NCBI RefSeq assembly: GCF_023156235.1
Contig: NZ_JAKZAI010000003.1
Coordinates: 124,001 to 188,000, forward strand
Reading direction: 5' to 3'
Source of the DNA: Marinobacter goseongensis
GTDB lineage: Bacteria > Pseudomonadota > Gammaproteobacteria > Pseudomonadales > Oleiphilaceae
Length of the DNA stretch: 64,000 nucleotides
Shown here: in pieces, positions 27,592 through 36,390 of the stretch
Layout of the letters: each line of letters begins with the position of its first letter
Numbering within the stretch: position 1 is the first letter of the stretch
Translations under genes and position numbers: made by a program
Notes under the pieces: model-generated
Told to the model about the DNA's origin: nothing
Databases searched by the model: none
What the model saw: the letters and a program-made list of their open reading frames with translations, nothing else

Positions 27592-29172
27592 ATGCCTGAA
27601 GCTATCTGGATCACTTTCGCGTTTGGCCTCGGCCTGATTGTCAAAGCAATCGGGCTGCCCCCACTGGTCGGCTACCTTGCCGCCGGCTTTGCCCTGAGCG
27701 GACTCGCTGCGACCACCGGCATCGAGATCGAGGAGACGGCGGCACTCAAGCATATCGCCCACCTCGGCGTTCTGTTGCTGCTGTTCACCGTTGGCCTGAA
27801 ACTGAAACTGCGCTCGATCATCAGCCCCGAGGTCATTGGCGGCAGCCTGCTGCATTTCGGCATCACCTGCGCGGTATTCGCGCCCGGGCTTTACCTGATG
27901 ATGGACCTGGATTGGTCCACTGCACTGCTGCTCGCCATTGCCCTGTCGTTTTCCAGCACGGTGCTGGCGGCCAAAGTTCTGGAAAGCAAACGGGAACTGC
28001 GGGCCTTTCACGGCCGCGTCGCCATCGGCATCCTGATCATGCAGGATCTCATTGCCCTGGTGGTGATGAGTGTAGCTGCGGGTAAAACGCCGTCGCAGTG
28101 GGCGCTGCTGGTGTTCGGGCTGCCACTGCTCCGCCCGCTTCTCTTCCGGTTGCTTGACGCCAGCGGGCACGACGAGCTGTTGGTTCTGCTGGGACTACTG
28201 CTCGCCCTGGTACTGGGTGGCCTGGGGTTCGAAGCCGCCGGCCTGAGCTCGGAGCTTGGCGCTCTGGTGTTCGGTGCCATGCTCGCCAACCACCCCCGCG
28301 CCCAGGAACTGGCGAAATCATTGTGGAGCGTGAAAGAGGTCTTCCTGGTCGGCTTTTTCCTGCAGATCGGGATCGGCGGGCTCCCTGATCAGCAGGCCAT
28401 CATCTTCGCCGTAATTGCCGCCCTGGTGCTACCCCTGAAGGGCATCCTGTTTTTCTTCCTGCTGATACTCTTCCGGCTACGGGCACGAAGCAGTTTTCTG
28501 TCGGCCCTGTCCCTGACCAACTACAGTGAATTCGGGCTGATTGTGGCCAGCGTGGCGTTACCGGAATGGCTGATCCCTCTGGCGATCACCGTCTCACTCT
28601 CATTTGTTATTTCCGCGCCACTGAACCGCTTTGCCCACGGCCTTTACGAACGTTACAACCGATCACTGATAGGTTACGAACGACATAAACGACACCCCGA
28701 CGAACAGCCGATTTCTCTTGGCGATACCCGCATACTCGTCATGGGCATGGGGCGCACCGGCACGGCGGCCTATGACTGGCTGCACGCGAAAGACAACCGC
28801 GTCATGGGGCTGGATTCAGACCCGGCAAAAACGTCTACTCATCAGGCCGAGGGCCGCAATGTGGTTTTTGCGGACGCGGAAGACAACACATTCTGGGAAA
28901 GCCTGCACATGCCCGACCTGCAATCGGTCATCCTTGCCATGAACGATATCGAGGGCAAACTGATCGCCGCCCGCATGCTCCGTAAACTGGGTTTCACCGG
29001 TCGTATTGTCGCCCACACCATGTACCAGGATGAGGCCGAGAAAATCCGCGAAGCCGGTGCCGACGAGGCCTACCTGACCATGAGCGAAACCGGCGTTGCG
29101 CTGGCCAGTCATCTTCAGGAGCACCTTGTCCGCAACTACGCCGACCCCGCCAGAGGCACGGGCCATGTATGA
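27592..29172 (+). CDS. Kef/YbaL-type cation:proton antiporter with TrkA-N domain
   Basis: A 526-residue CPA2 transporter. Twelve or so membrane helices fill residues 1-~345 (for example GVLLLLFTVGLKLK and NYSEFGLIVASVALP). A cytosolic Rossmann RCK/TrkA-N domain begins at ~379 with ILVMGMGRTGTAAYD and can bind NAD(H) or glutathione-type ligands. Kef proteins release K+ to acidify the cytoplasm during electrophile stress; no separate KefF/KefG subunit is visible here. Its last codons overlap the start of the Hen1-like methyltransferase gene by eight bases, implying coupled translation. Confidence 0.87.
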   Translation: MPEAIWITFAFGLGLIVKAIGLPPLVGYLAAGFALSGLAATTGIEIEETAALKHIAHLGVLLLLFTVGLKLKLRSIISPEVIGGSLLHFGITCAVFAPGLYLMMDLDWSTALLLAIALSFSSTVLAAKVLESKRELRAFHGRVAIGILIMQDLIALVVMSVAAGKTPSQWALLVFGLPLLRPLLFRLLDASGHDELLVLLGLLLALVLGGLGFEAAGLSSELGALVFGAMLANHPRAQELAKSLWSVKEVFLVGFFLQIGIGGLPDQQAIIFAVIAALVLPLKGILFFFLLILFRLRARSSFLSALSLTNYSEFGLIVASVALPEWLIPLAITVSLSFVISAPLNRFAHGLYERYNRSLIGYERHKRHPDEQPISLGDTRILVMGMGRTGTAAYDWLHAKDNRVMGLDSDPAKTSTHQAEGRNVVFADAEDNTFWESLHMPDLQSVILAMNDIEGKLIAARMLRKLGFTGRIVAHTMYQDEAEKIREAGADEAYLTMSETGVALASHLQEHLVRNYADPARGTGHV

Positions 29173-29806
29173 ATTTGAAGAACCCACCCGTGGCAACATG
29201 ACCCAGATGACGTCCCTCCATGAGGAGCGTCTGGACTTCGTGGCCCGCACGCTGCAGCGCACCGGCGCGAAGACCGTGCTCGACCTCGGCTGTGGCTCGG
29301 GGTCTCTGCTTTACCGCCTGGCGGCGTTTCCGGAATTTGAGCACATCGTCGGGCTGGAGCAGTCCGGCGTGTCCATCCGGCAGGCACGCCTCAACCTCGA
29401 ACCCTGGCTGGCCCTGGCGCCGGAACGCATCCGCCTGGTGAGAGGCTCCTACGCCGAGAGCAACTCCGAGCTGGCCGGGTTCGATGCCGCGGCCATGGTG
29501 GAAACCATCGAGCACGTCTACCCGGGAGAGCTGTCCCGGGTGGAGCTGGCGGTGTTCGGGGAATACCGACCGCGGGTGCTGTTCATGACCACCCCCAACC
29601 GGGAGTACAACCCGCTGTTCGATCTCGAGCCCGGGGAGTTTCGCGAGGAAGACCACAAGTTCGAGTGGGACCGCACCAAGTTCCGCCGCTGGGCCCTGGG
29701 CGTGGCCGACCGCAACAGCTACCGGGTGGAATTCGGTGGTATCGGCGACTTTCATCAGGAGCTGGGGCATCCCACCCAGACCGCCCTGTTCAGCCGCCGG
29801 GCATGA
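29165..29806 (+). CDS. Stand-alone Hen1-like RNA 3'-terminal 2'-O-methyltransferase domain
   Basis: A 213-residue SAM methyltransferase. SAM loop VLDLGCGSGSLLYRL is at residues 38-52. The Hen1 metal-binding quartet is intact: Glu113, Glu116 and His117 in VETIEHVYP and His164 in DHKFEWDR, plus TTPNREYN (142-149). In bacteria Hen1 normally has an extra N-terminal domain and works with Pnkp to 2'-O-methylate the repaired RNA 3' end; in eukaryotes it protects small RNAs. Here the N-terminal domain is absent and no pnkp or argonaute gene is near. The ATG at 29165 overlaps the antiporter stop. The fold and metal site support RNA 2'-O-methylation, but the substrate is unknown. Confidence 0.8.
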   Translation: MYEFEEPTRGNMTQMTSLHEERLDFVARTLQRTGAKTVLDLGCGSGSLLYRLAAFPEFEHIVGLEQSGVSIRQARLNLEPWLALAPERIRLVRGSYAESNSELAGFDAAAMVETIEHVYPGELSRVELAVFGEYRPRVLFMTTPNREYNPLFDLEPGEFREEDHKFEWDRTKFRRWALGVADRNSYRVEFGGIGDFHQELGHPTQTALFSRRA

Positions 29807-29807
29807 T

Positions 29808-30551
29808 TCAGCGAGTGCGTCGCCAGGCCGACAGCTCGGCAATGGTGTGCTGGAACTTGCGGCGGGTCTCGCGAATCACAAACGGCACATCTACAGGGGC
29901 CTGCACCGGCTCGAAATGACTTGCGAGAACATCCCGCATTCCGTCAAGCACCGTGCGGGGCTGGCCGTTGTGAGTAAGACCGCCGATCCAGTTGGCGCGC
30001 GGCGTGAACTCTTCCAGTAGTGTATAAGGCGAACTGATGACCAGCGTACCGCCAACCGCCAGACGCTGGTGAATGTCCCCCAGGAACGCTCCGGGGTCCT
30101 GCAGCCGGTCGATCAGGTTGCCGGCGAAAATCAGGTCGTAGTCGGCGTGTTCCGCCCCCAGATTGCAAGCGTCGCCGGTGGCAAAGCGCACTCGTGGGGC
30201 CGCCCGCGCCAGGTCCAGCGCCTGCAGGCTGACCGTAACGCGCTCACCCAGCTCGCCCTCGTCACGGCGAAAATAATCAATCGCTCCGGCCTCTTTCAGG
30301 GTGGTGGCAGCGTCGACAAAGCGCTTTGACAGATCCACCCCGATAACCTGGTCAAACAGCCGCCCGAGCTCGAATGCGGTGCGGCCCACGGCGCAGCCCA
30401 GATCGAGCGCTTTGCGCTTGTCACGGCCGGCCATCAATTCCTGGCAGATGCCGGCGCACCGGGCCGGATAGTTGCTGACCCCGAAGTGGGGCTCGCCGAA
30501 ATGAAAACCCAGGTACTGGCTGAGCAGTTCGTCGGTTTCGTACACGTTCAT
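29808..30551 (-). CDS. Putative 4-mercaptohistidine N1-methyltransferase (TIGR04345 type, OvoA C-terminal-like)
   Basis: A 247-residue SAM methyltransferase that matches the C-terminal domain of OvoA, the ovothiol synthase. Family features: start MNVYETDELLSQYLGFHFGEPHFGV, SAM loop ALDLGCAVGRTAFELGRLF (~residues 48-66), GDACNLG, NLIDRLQDP, SSPYTLLEEFTPR and the C-terminal RETRRKFQHTIAELSAW. It should methylate the imidazole N of a thiohistidine. AAGGA lies seven bases before the ATG. It is 24 bases downstream of the EgtB/OvoA-like gene and converges on the Hen1-like gene with only one base between the stops. Confidence 0.82.
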   Translation of the reverse strand: MNVYETDELLSQYLGFHFGEPHFGVSNYPARCAGICQELMAGRDKRKALDLGCAVGRTAFELGRLFDQVIGVDLSKRFVDAATTLKEAGAIDYFRRDEGELGERVTVSLQALDLARAAPRVRFATGDACNLGAEHADYDLIFAGNLIDRLQDPGAFLGDIHQRLAVGGTLVISSPYTLLEEFTPRANWIGGLTHNGQPRTVLDGMRDVLASHFEPVQAPVDVPFVIRETRRKFQHTIAELSAWRRTR

Positions 30552-30575
30552 GGCGGTTCCTTTGAAGAGGTCTGA

Positions 30576-31919
30576 TCAGGTGGCGGGGAGTGCGCAGGTG
30601 CGGAACCCCGTGTACACATCGTTTCTCAGCGGCAGATAGGCCTGGCGATAGGTCCCGCGAATCAGGTTGGACGACGTGGCACAGCTTCCGCCCCGGGTCA
30701 CCTTGTGATCACCGAACTGCAGGGTCGACATGAACGGATACATGTCGATACGGAAGCCGTCGTAGGGGAAGAACTGGCTGCTGGTCCACTCCCAGACACC
30801 GCCGATCATCTGACGACAACCAAAGGGGCTGTCGCCTTCAGGATAATCCCAGACCGGGTGCTGCGCCATGGTCCGGCCGTCCATATCCGCCTGCGCCGGG
30901 GTTGGCGGCTCATTGCCCCAGGGGCGGCGTCGGAAGGTCTCACCGGGCTGGTTGCCGAGAGCGGCTACCTCCCACTCATGCTCTGTGGGTAGCCGGCGCC
31001 CGGCCCAGTGGCACCAGGCTTCCGCTTCCCAGTAGGTGATATGGGTCACCGGCGCATCGGGATTCAGTGCCTGCCAGCGGTCAAACAGGCGCTCCTGCCA
31101 TTGTTCATCGTGCCAGCGCCAGTAGAGCGGGTGTTTCGGTTCACTCATCAGCGGCCCGGCACAGCCATGCACCAGCGCCACATCGATCTCGGTCTGCAGC
31201 CATTTACGGCCGCCAAAGGACCAGAGCTCCGGGCGGCGGTAGCCCCCATCCTCCACGAACGCCTGAAACTCGCGGTTGGACACCGGAACACGGGATATGG
31301 CGAACGCCGGCAACTCCACCTCGAAACGGGGCTTTTCATTATCAAAGCCGAAATCGGTATCCGCGAATGCCGCGGAATCCCCCGGGATACCGATGAGCCA
31401 GCGCCCGGCCGGGATGACGGCATCGCCGTCGATGCGTTCCCCGGGTGCCGGGCGCTCGGAGTTCACGTCAGGCGGGGCGGGATAGCCGACGGTCTGACGG
31501 CACCAGATCAGCGATTCGATGTGCATGTTCTGGTGATAGATGGCGTAGCGATAAAGGTACTGATCCCGGTCCGTCATCGGCCGGGAGCGGATGCGATCAG
31601 CCATACGGTCATAAATGGTATCGAAGTACGCCAGCGTTTCTTCACGGCCGGGAAACAGATCCCGGCACCAGCGGTCCCGGTGGTCCACATGGAAGGAGTC
31701 CCACAGGTCGTCCATGGCCGGGTTGTAGCTGGGCGTGCCGTCCAGCAGGTTGAACACAAACACTTCGTAGAAGAAGGCCGCGTGCCCCATTTCCCACAAC
31801 GGCGGATTGACGCCCGGATGATAGGGCACATCCAGAGCGGCTTCCGGTAACGAGGTGATCAATGCCCGCGTGCGCTGCCGGGTACGTTCCAGATCCGCCA
31901 GAATGATTGCCTTGTCCAC
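30576..31919 (-). CDS. EgtB/OvoA-like non-haem iron sulfoxide synthase
   Basis: A 447-residue protein with an N-terminal DinB-type helical domain (~1-150) and a C-terminal FGE-sulfatase domain (~165-447; GRRLPTEHEWEVAA, GGVWEWTSSQFFPY, VTRGGSC). The iron triad is His46 (MGHAAFF) with His129 and His133 (YHQNMHIE), as in EgtB. Such enzymes join a thiol donor to histidine or hercynine as a sulfoxide. The N-terminal sequence lacks the PLRHPLIFYFGHT-type pattern of canonical OvoA and looks EgtB-like, yet its partner is an OvoA-type methyltransferase and no egtD is seen. The GTG at 31919 has GGGAG seven bases upstream; the frame could extend to a TTG at 31940. Confidence 0.82.
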   Translation of the reverse strand: MDKAIILADLERTRQRTRALITSLPEAALDVPYHPGVNPPLWEMGHAAFFYEVFVFNLLDGTPSYNPAMDDLWDSFHVDHRDRWCRDLFPGREETLAYFDTIYDRMADRIRSRPMTDRDQYLYRYAIYHQNMHIESLIWCRQTVGYPAPPDVNSERPAPGERIDGDAVIPAGRWLIGIPGDSAAFADTDFGFDNEKPRFEVELPAFAISRVPVSNREFQAFVEDGGYRRPELWSFGGRKWLQTEIDVALVHGCAGPLMSEPKHPLYWRWHDEQWQERLFDRWQALNPDAPVTHITYWEAEAWCHWAGRRLPTEHEWEVAALGNQPGETFRRRPWGNEPPTPAQADMDGRTMAQHPVWDYPEGDSPFGCRQMIGGVWEWTSSQFFPYDGFRIDMYPFMSTLQFGDHKVTRGGSCATSSNLIRGTYRQAYLPLRNDVYTGFRTCALPAT

Positions 31920-32103
31920 GCTCTTGCTCCCAGAAACCAACAGTGCAATGAGTACGATAACAAACTGCCTGGCGGATGAGTGCGGGTATGGCCGAATTTA
32001 CGTTATTTCTTTCGCCCTATCCCCAATTCAGGGGATTCCCGAACCCAGTCCCTTTGCAATAGTGGTTTCGCACCATCAAAAGTCAAAAAAAAGGATGTCA
32101 TCC

Positions 32104-34065
32104 ATGTTATCCCTGAAAAAACTCTCATTGGCTTCGGCCATTGCCGCTAGCGTGGCTCTCTCTGGTTGCAGTAACTCCTCCTCCAGCAACTCCGACGATC
32201 CCGTAGCGGGTGATGTCGCAATCAGCGGCACCGCCAGTGCACCTGGCGGTCAGATTGCCTATTACCAGGAAAAAAGTCTGCTTGAGATTGCCAGTGGCTT
32301 CCTGATTCCCCGGGCCGTGGCGGCAATCAGCGGCCTGCAACCGGTGCAAGGCGCCGATGTGGAACTCATTCGGGTGGATGATGACGGCGAGCAAATTGGT
32401 GACGTATTGGCCACTGCGCGCACCTCCGTGACCGGTGATTACTCCCTGACCCTGCCCCAGGGGGTGAACCTGGCGGGCAACCTGGTGGTACGCATCACCG
32501 GCAGCAACAACGCCCAGATTCGCTCACAGGTGGTCGAACAGGATGTGGATATCGACCCGGCCTCAGAGTTCATTCTGCAAAAATTCGTGCAGAGCGGCGC
32601 CTCCCTGGAGAACCTCGAAGTCACCGACGTGGTGAGGATCAAGAGCCGGGTGGCGGAATTTGATCTGACCGCGTCACCGGACTTCCAGCTGGCTGACATG
32701 TTGGCCGAGCTGGACAAGGTAGTGGGTGAGGACCTGGAGGGCCAGATCGAACTGGCCACCACCGAAGACGGCGATGTGGCAACCATTGCCGGTGACTACC
32801 GCTCCTCAGCCATCGAACTGGGGCTGTACGATTCGGACAACAACAGCGGCGGCACCTGGGCCTCTGAAATCTTTACCGCAAACTTTACCTTCGCGTCGGA
32901 CGCGGACGGCGACCTGCAAATCACCCTGACCTCCGAGGAGGGCCTCGACAGCCTGTTGAGCGGGCCGAGTCTTGCCAACACCAGCCTGTTCACCTTTGGC
33001 GACATCAATGACGAGGCGGAATCTTTCCCGGGTATCTTCAAGGACAACAACACCATAACGCTGGACGTGCCGTTTGAGGAGGAAGTTGACGGTGATGTCG
33101 GCTTCCGCTCCCCGCCCGCCACGCTGCGGCTGCAAAAAGCGCTGAACAGTAACGTGTTCGTGCTGGCAAACACCGAGACCGTCCTCCGATACGGCACCAC
33201 CATGGAGGGTGATCTGGATCCCAACGCGAAAGAGGGCGATGAACTCTCCAAGACCCTGGAGGTCTTTGCGCAAACGCCGTCGGGCGATAGCCCGATTGAT
33301 CTGAACGGTGCTTTCGGTCGGGTTTATTTGGAAAACGATCAGGTCGCTGGCATGAGCATTACCATGACCACCGAACAGAATATCGTTAATTTCAGGAGCA
33401 CCGTACTGGACGCAACAGCCGGGACACTGCAGGACCTGACCCTGACTCCCGCAGGTGTTGAATACTTTACCGAGTCTGCCGGCGTGGAGGAAACCGATCT
33501 CCCCTTTGAACTGACTGACAACGGCGACTTTGTCACCATCGGTGGAGACCCGGAGGATGGCTTCATCAACGCGGATCTCGATTTCATCGCCTTGTTCTCG
33601 GCCGATGATTCAGTATCGGACGAATCCGAATTCAGCAAAACGCTGATGGTTCGCCTTCCTGGCAGCACCCCGACCATTGCGGGCAACAGCTACCGCGTAT
33701 TTGGTATCTCGACCGGATTCACTGGCGGTGAAGCTATCGAACTCGGCGGTCCGCGCTTCAACACATTGCTGAATATGAGCTCCGATACTGAGGGAGCCCT
33801 GGAGGGCACAGTTGTCACGCTAGACCGTGCAGACTTCACCAGTCAGGTCGAGCGCTCAGCAACAGCGATCGATGGCAATGCCAGCGTAACTGTCGGGGAA
33901 AATGGCCAGACCACGGTGACCATCACGGAATCCGGCGGAACCACGGAACTGAGCGGCTTCTTCAATGAAGATGCCAGCATCGGTATCTTCACCAACAACT
34001 TCACACCGACTGACGGCACAACCGACAGCCTGGGCCTGACCATCCTCATGCAGGTCAACCCGTAA
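32104..34065 (+). CDS. Large hypothetical lipoprotein
   Basis: A 653-residue lipoprotein: basic start MLSLKKL, hydrophobic core, lipobox ALSGC (Cys22), then a Ser/Asn linker (NSSSSNSDD). Residues ~33-160 look like a carboxypeptidase-regulatory-like beta domain (VQGADVELIRVDDDGEQIGD and TGDYSLTLPQG). The remainder is acidic, Thr/Gly-rich and beta-predicted, with three or so lipocalin-like repeats, each ending in a Gly/Phe-rich strand. AAGGA stands eight bases before the ATG at 32104. I do not recognise the family. Acidic composition and export suggest a surface or outer-membrane protein in a saline habitat. It is divergent from the sulfoxide synthase gene. Confidence 0.75.
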   Translation: MLSLKKLSLASAIAASVALSGCSNSSSSNSDDPVAGDVAISGTASAPGGQIAYYQEKSLLEIASGFLIPRAVAAISGLQPVQGADVELIRVDDDGEQIGDVLATARTSVTGDYSLTLPQGVNLAGNLVVRITGSNNAQIRSQVVEQDVDIDPASEFILQKFVQSGASLENLEVTDVVRIKSRVAEFDLTASPDFQLADMLAELDKVVGEDLEGQIELATTEDGDVATIAGDYRSSAIELGLYDSDNNSGGTWASEIFTANFTFASDADGDLQITLTSEEGLDSLLSGPSLANTSLFTFGDINDEAESFPGIFKDNNTITLDVPFEEEVDGDVGFRSPPATLRLQKALNSNVFVLANTETVLRYGTTMEGDLDPNAKEGDELSKTLEVFAQTPSGDSPIDLNGAFGRVYLENDQVAGMSITMTTEQNIVNFRSTVLDATAGTLQDLTLTPAGVEYFTESAGVEETDLPFELTDNGDFVTIGGDPEDGFINADLDFIALFSADDSVSDESEFSKTLMVRLPGSTPTIAGNSYRVFGISTGFTGGEAIELGGPRFNTLLNMSSDTEGALEGTVVTLDRADFTSQVERSATAIDGNASVTVGENGQTTVTITESGGTTELSGFFNEDASIGIFTNNFTPTDGTTDSLGLTILMQVNP

Positions 34066-34080
34066 ATCCACAAACTGAAA

Positions 34081-34108
34081 GCCCGCCAGCCACTCAGGCC
34101 TGGCGGGC
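34081..34108 (+). terminator. Hairpin after the large lipoprotein gene
   Basis: GCCCGCCAG (34081-34089) pairs with CTGGCGGGC (34100-34108) across a 10-base loop; only CATTTA follows, so it may be a weak terminator. Confidence 0.55.
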
Positions 34109-34188
34109 CATTTACCCCTGAAACCTTGAACCTTCCCCCGGTTCCGCTATAACAGAGTATTCCGAATCGGATTGCCGCAAGGAGCGAC

Positions 34189-36390
34189 ATGTCCAAGCAG
34201 TGGGCACCATCCAAGATTCTTTCTGCGGGCATGGCCATCGGACTGGGGCTGTTTCTCCTTGCCCTGTATTTTGCCACCGGCGTTCCGCGCCTGGGTCTGT
34301 CCACCGAACCGGGGGTGGATGGCCTGCGGGTGGTCAGCGTGGATACAGACGGCCCGTTTGCCGGCATTGTCAGCCCCGGCGACGAACTGATCGCGATCCA
34401 CAACGAGGGTGCGGTCTTCACTTTCGAGCCCTTTGATGCCATCGCCGAACCCGACGACGCCGCCACCTACGATCCCTACAACCGTTTCTTTGAACGTCAG
34501 AATGTCATCTGGTCCATTCTGCAGGCGGAGCGCATCAGCCTGGGCACTCGCTTGGCCCAAGAGATACCGGGGTCGGACACCCGGGCGCTGCTGCCTCCTG
34601 TGGACTGGGTCACCGTGACCCTGACAACCGACATCGGCCCCACGGATCTGCCAGCGGCGTTCTGGTACCAGGTCGCCTGCGGCCTGATGATTTTCTGGAT
34701 GGGAGTTGCTGCCTGGGCCTTCGTGCAAAGCGAGCGCGGCCCGTTTTTCTACGCTCTTGCCGGTTTCGGCATTGCCGTGGCCATCATCGCCAGTGCTGTG
34801 TACACCACCCGCGAACTGAGCCTGCCGGGTGATCTAATGCTGATCCTGTCCCGCTGCAACCAGTTCGGGGCCATGCTGTTTGCCGGAGCCGGAACCACCC
34901 TGCTCTGGCACTACCCCACCACCGTATCCCGTTTCCGTTTCGAGTGGCTGATGCTGGCGCTGGTGGTGCTGATCCTGTGCGCCAACTGGGGCCAATGGGT
35001 CAACAGCCTGGATATCACTGCGCGGTACACGCTGCTGGCATGGGCCGTGGCGGATGTCGTACTGGCAGTGATCCAGTGGCGCCGGACCCGACGGGAGCCG
35101 GTTGCCCGGGCGCGGCTGAAATGGTTTGTCTATTCCTGGTTCGGTGGCGTTATCAGTTATCTGGCGCTGGTGGTGGTGCCCCAGGTAGTGGGTCACGACT
35201 CCCTGATTCATCAGAAGTACGCCTGGCTGCTGTTTGTGCTGTCCTACCTGGGCATCGCCCTGGGCATTGTCCGATACCGGCTGTTTGACCTGGATCGCTG
35301 GATTCTGGCTGCCTGGTTCTGGTTTCTGTGCGGCATCCTGGTTATCGCCATCGACAGTCTGCTGGTGCTGTGGCTCGGACTGCAGTATTCCCTGGGCCTG
35401 GTGATCAGCCTGGCGCTGGTCGGTTGGGTCTACTTTCCCCTGCGCCAGATGCTGCTGCGGCGTTTCATGCCCTCGTCCACCCGGGACGACCTGTGGGAGC
35501 GCCTGCCCACCATGATCAGCGACGCGTTCGAGATTGGCGGCAGCATCGATCGGCAATGGCAGCGGGCGTTGCAACGCTCCTTCCATCCGCTCCAGATTGA
35601 TCGGCGGGAGCAGCACTGCGACCGACCGGTGGTCCTGGACAGCGGCCTGCGGCTCCGCGCGCCCCTGATGGGTGAGTCGGCCTGCCTGGAGTTGAGCTAC
35701 GCGGAACAGGGCCACCGGCTGTTCGATCAACAGGACACCCAGTTCGCGGCCCAGGCCATGGAGCTGTTCCGCTTTGCCCGCCAGTACCGGGATTCATTTG
35801 AAGACGGCGTGCGTGCCGAGCGCGCCCGCGTGGCCCGAGATCTGCACGACGACGTGGGCGCCCGCCTGTTGTCGATCATCTACCGCGCTGACACCACCGA
35901 ACTCAGCAACCTTGCGCGGGACTGCCTGAAGGAACTGCGCGGGGTGATTCAGGGCCTGCAAAAACAGACTGTACCGCTGGACCAGAGCTTTTCCCGCTGG
36001 CACTTCGAGTCACGTCAGCGGTGCGAGCTTTTTGATGTGGATCTGACCATGACCCTGGCGCCGGCGGCAGCCGACATCACCCTGACGCCGCGGATCGAGC
36101 GCAACCTGATGAGCATCATCCGCGAGCTGCTGACCAACACCATCAAACACTCGGAAGCCACCGAAACTCGACTGCGTATCGATTTCCTGGACGGACATCT
36201 GCAGGTGGATGCCAGTGATAACGGCGTCGGCTGGGGTACCGTGCCGGCCGGGAATTCCAGCGGCATCGGCCTTCACAGTATTCGCGAGCGGTGCGACGAA
36301 CTGGGCGGCCACGTGCGCCATTACAGCCGGGTTGGCGGCGGCGCGGGGATGATCTGTACCGTCCCGATCACAGGAGCGGCAGCGGGATGA
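34189..36390 (+). CDS. Multi-pass membrane sensor histidine kinase (HisKA_3 type)
   Basis: A 733-residue kinase. A first membrane helix (~10-32) is followed by an extracytoplasmic PDZ-like segment (~35-75; VVSVDTDGPFAGIVSPGDELIAI), then about eight membrane helices (~165-430). The transmitter has the phospho-His in ERARVARDLHDDVGA (His553) and an HATPase domain with RELLTNTIKHSE, DNGVGWG and GIGLHSIRERCDELGG. This is a NarL-system type kinase. The next gene, overlapping by ATGA, is its LuxR-type regulator. The PDZ-like head ahead of a 7TM-like sensor suggests detection of an envelope signal, which is inference. Confidence 0.87.
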   Translation: MSKQWAPSKILSAGMAIGLGLFLLALYFATGVPRLGLSTEPGVDGLRVVSVDTDGPFAGIVSPGDELIAIHNEGAVFTFEPFDAIAEPDDAATYDPYNRFFERQNVIWSILQAERISLGTRLAQEIPGSDTRALLPPVDWVTVTLTTDIGPTDLPAAFWYQVACGLMIFWMGVAAWAFVQSERGPFFYALAGFGIAVAIIASAVYTTRELSLPGDLMLILSRCNQFGAMLFAGAGTTLLWHYPTTVSRFRFEWLMLALVVLILCANWGQWVNSLDITARYTLLAWAVADVVLAVIQWRRTRREPVARARLKWFVYSWFGGVISYLALVVVPQVVGHDSLIHQKYAWLLFVLSYLGIALGIVRYRLFDLDRWILAAWFWFLCGILVIAIDSLLVLWLGLQYSLGLVISLALVGWVYFPLRQMLLRRFMPSSTRDDLWERLPTMISDAFEIGGSIDRQWQRALQRSFHPLQIDRREQHCDRPVVLDSGLRLRAPLMGESACLELSYAEQGHRLFDQQDTQFAAQAMELFRFARQYRDSFEDGVRAERARVARDLHDDVGARLLSIIYRADTTELSNLARDCLKELRGVIQGLQKQTVPLDQSFSRWHFESRQRCELFDVDLTMTLAPAAADITLTPRIERNLMSIIRELLTNTIKHSEATETRLRIDFLDGHLQVDASDNGVGWGTVPAGNSSGIGLHSIRERCDELGGHVRHYSRVGGGAGMICTVPITGAAAG

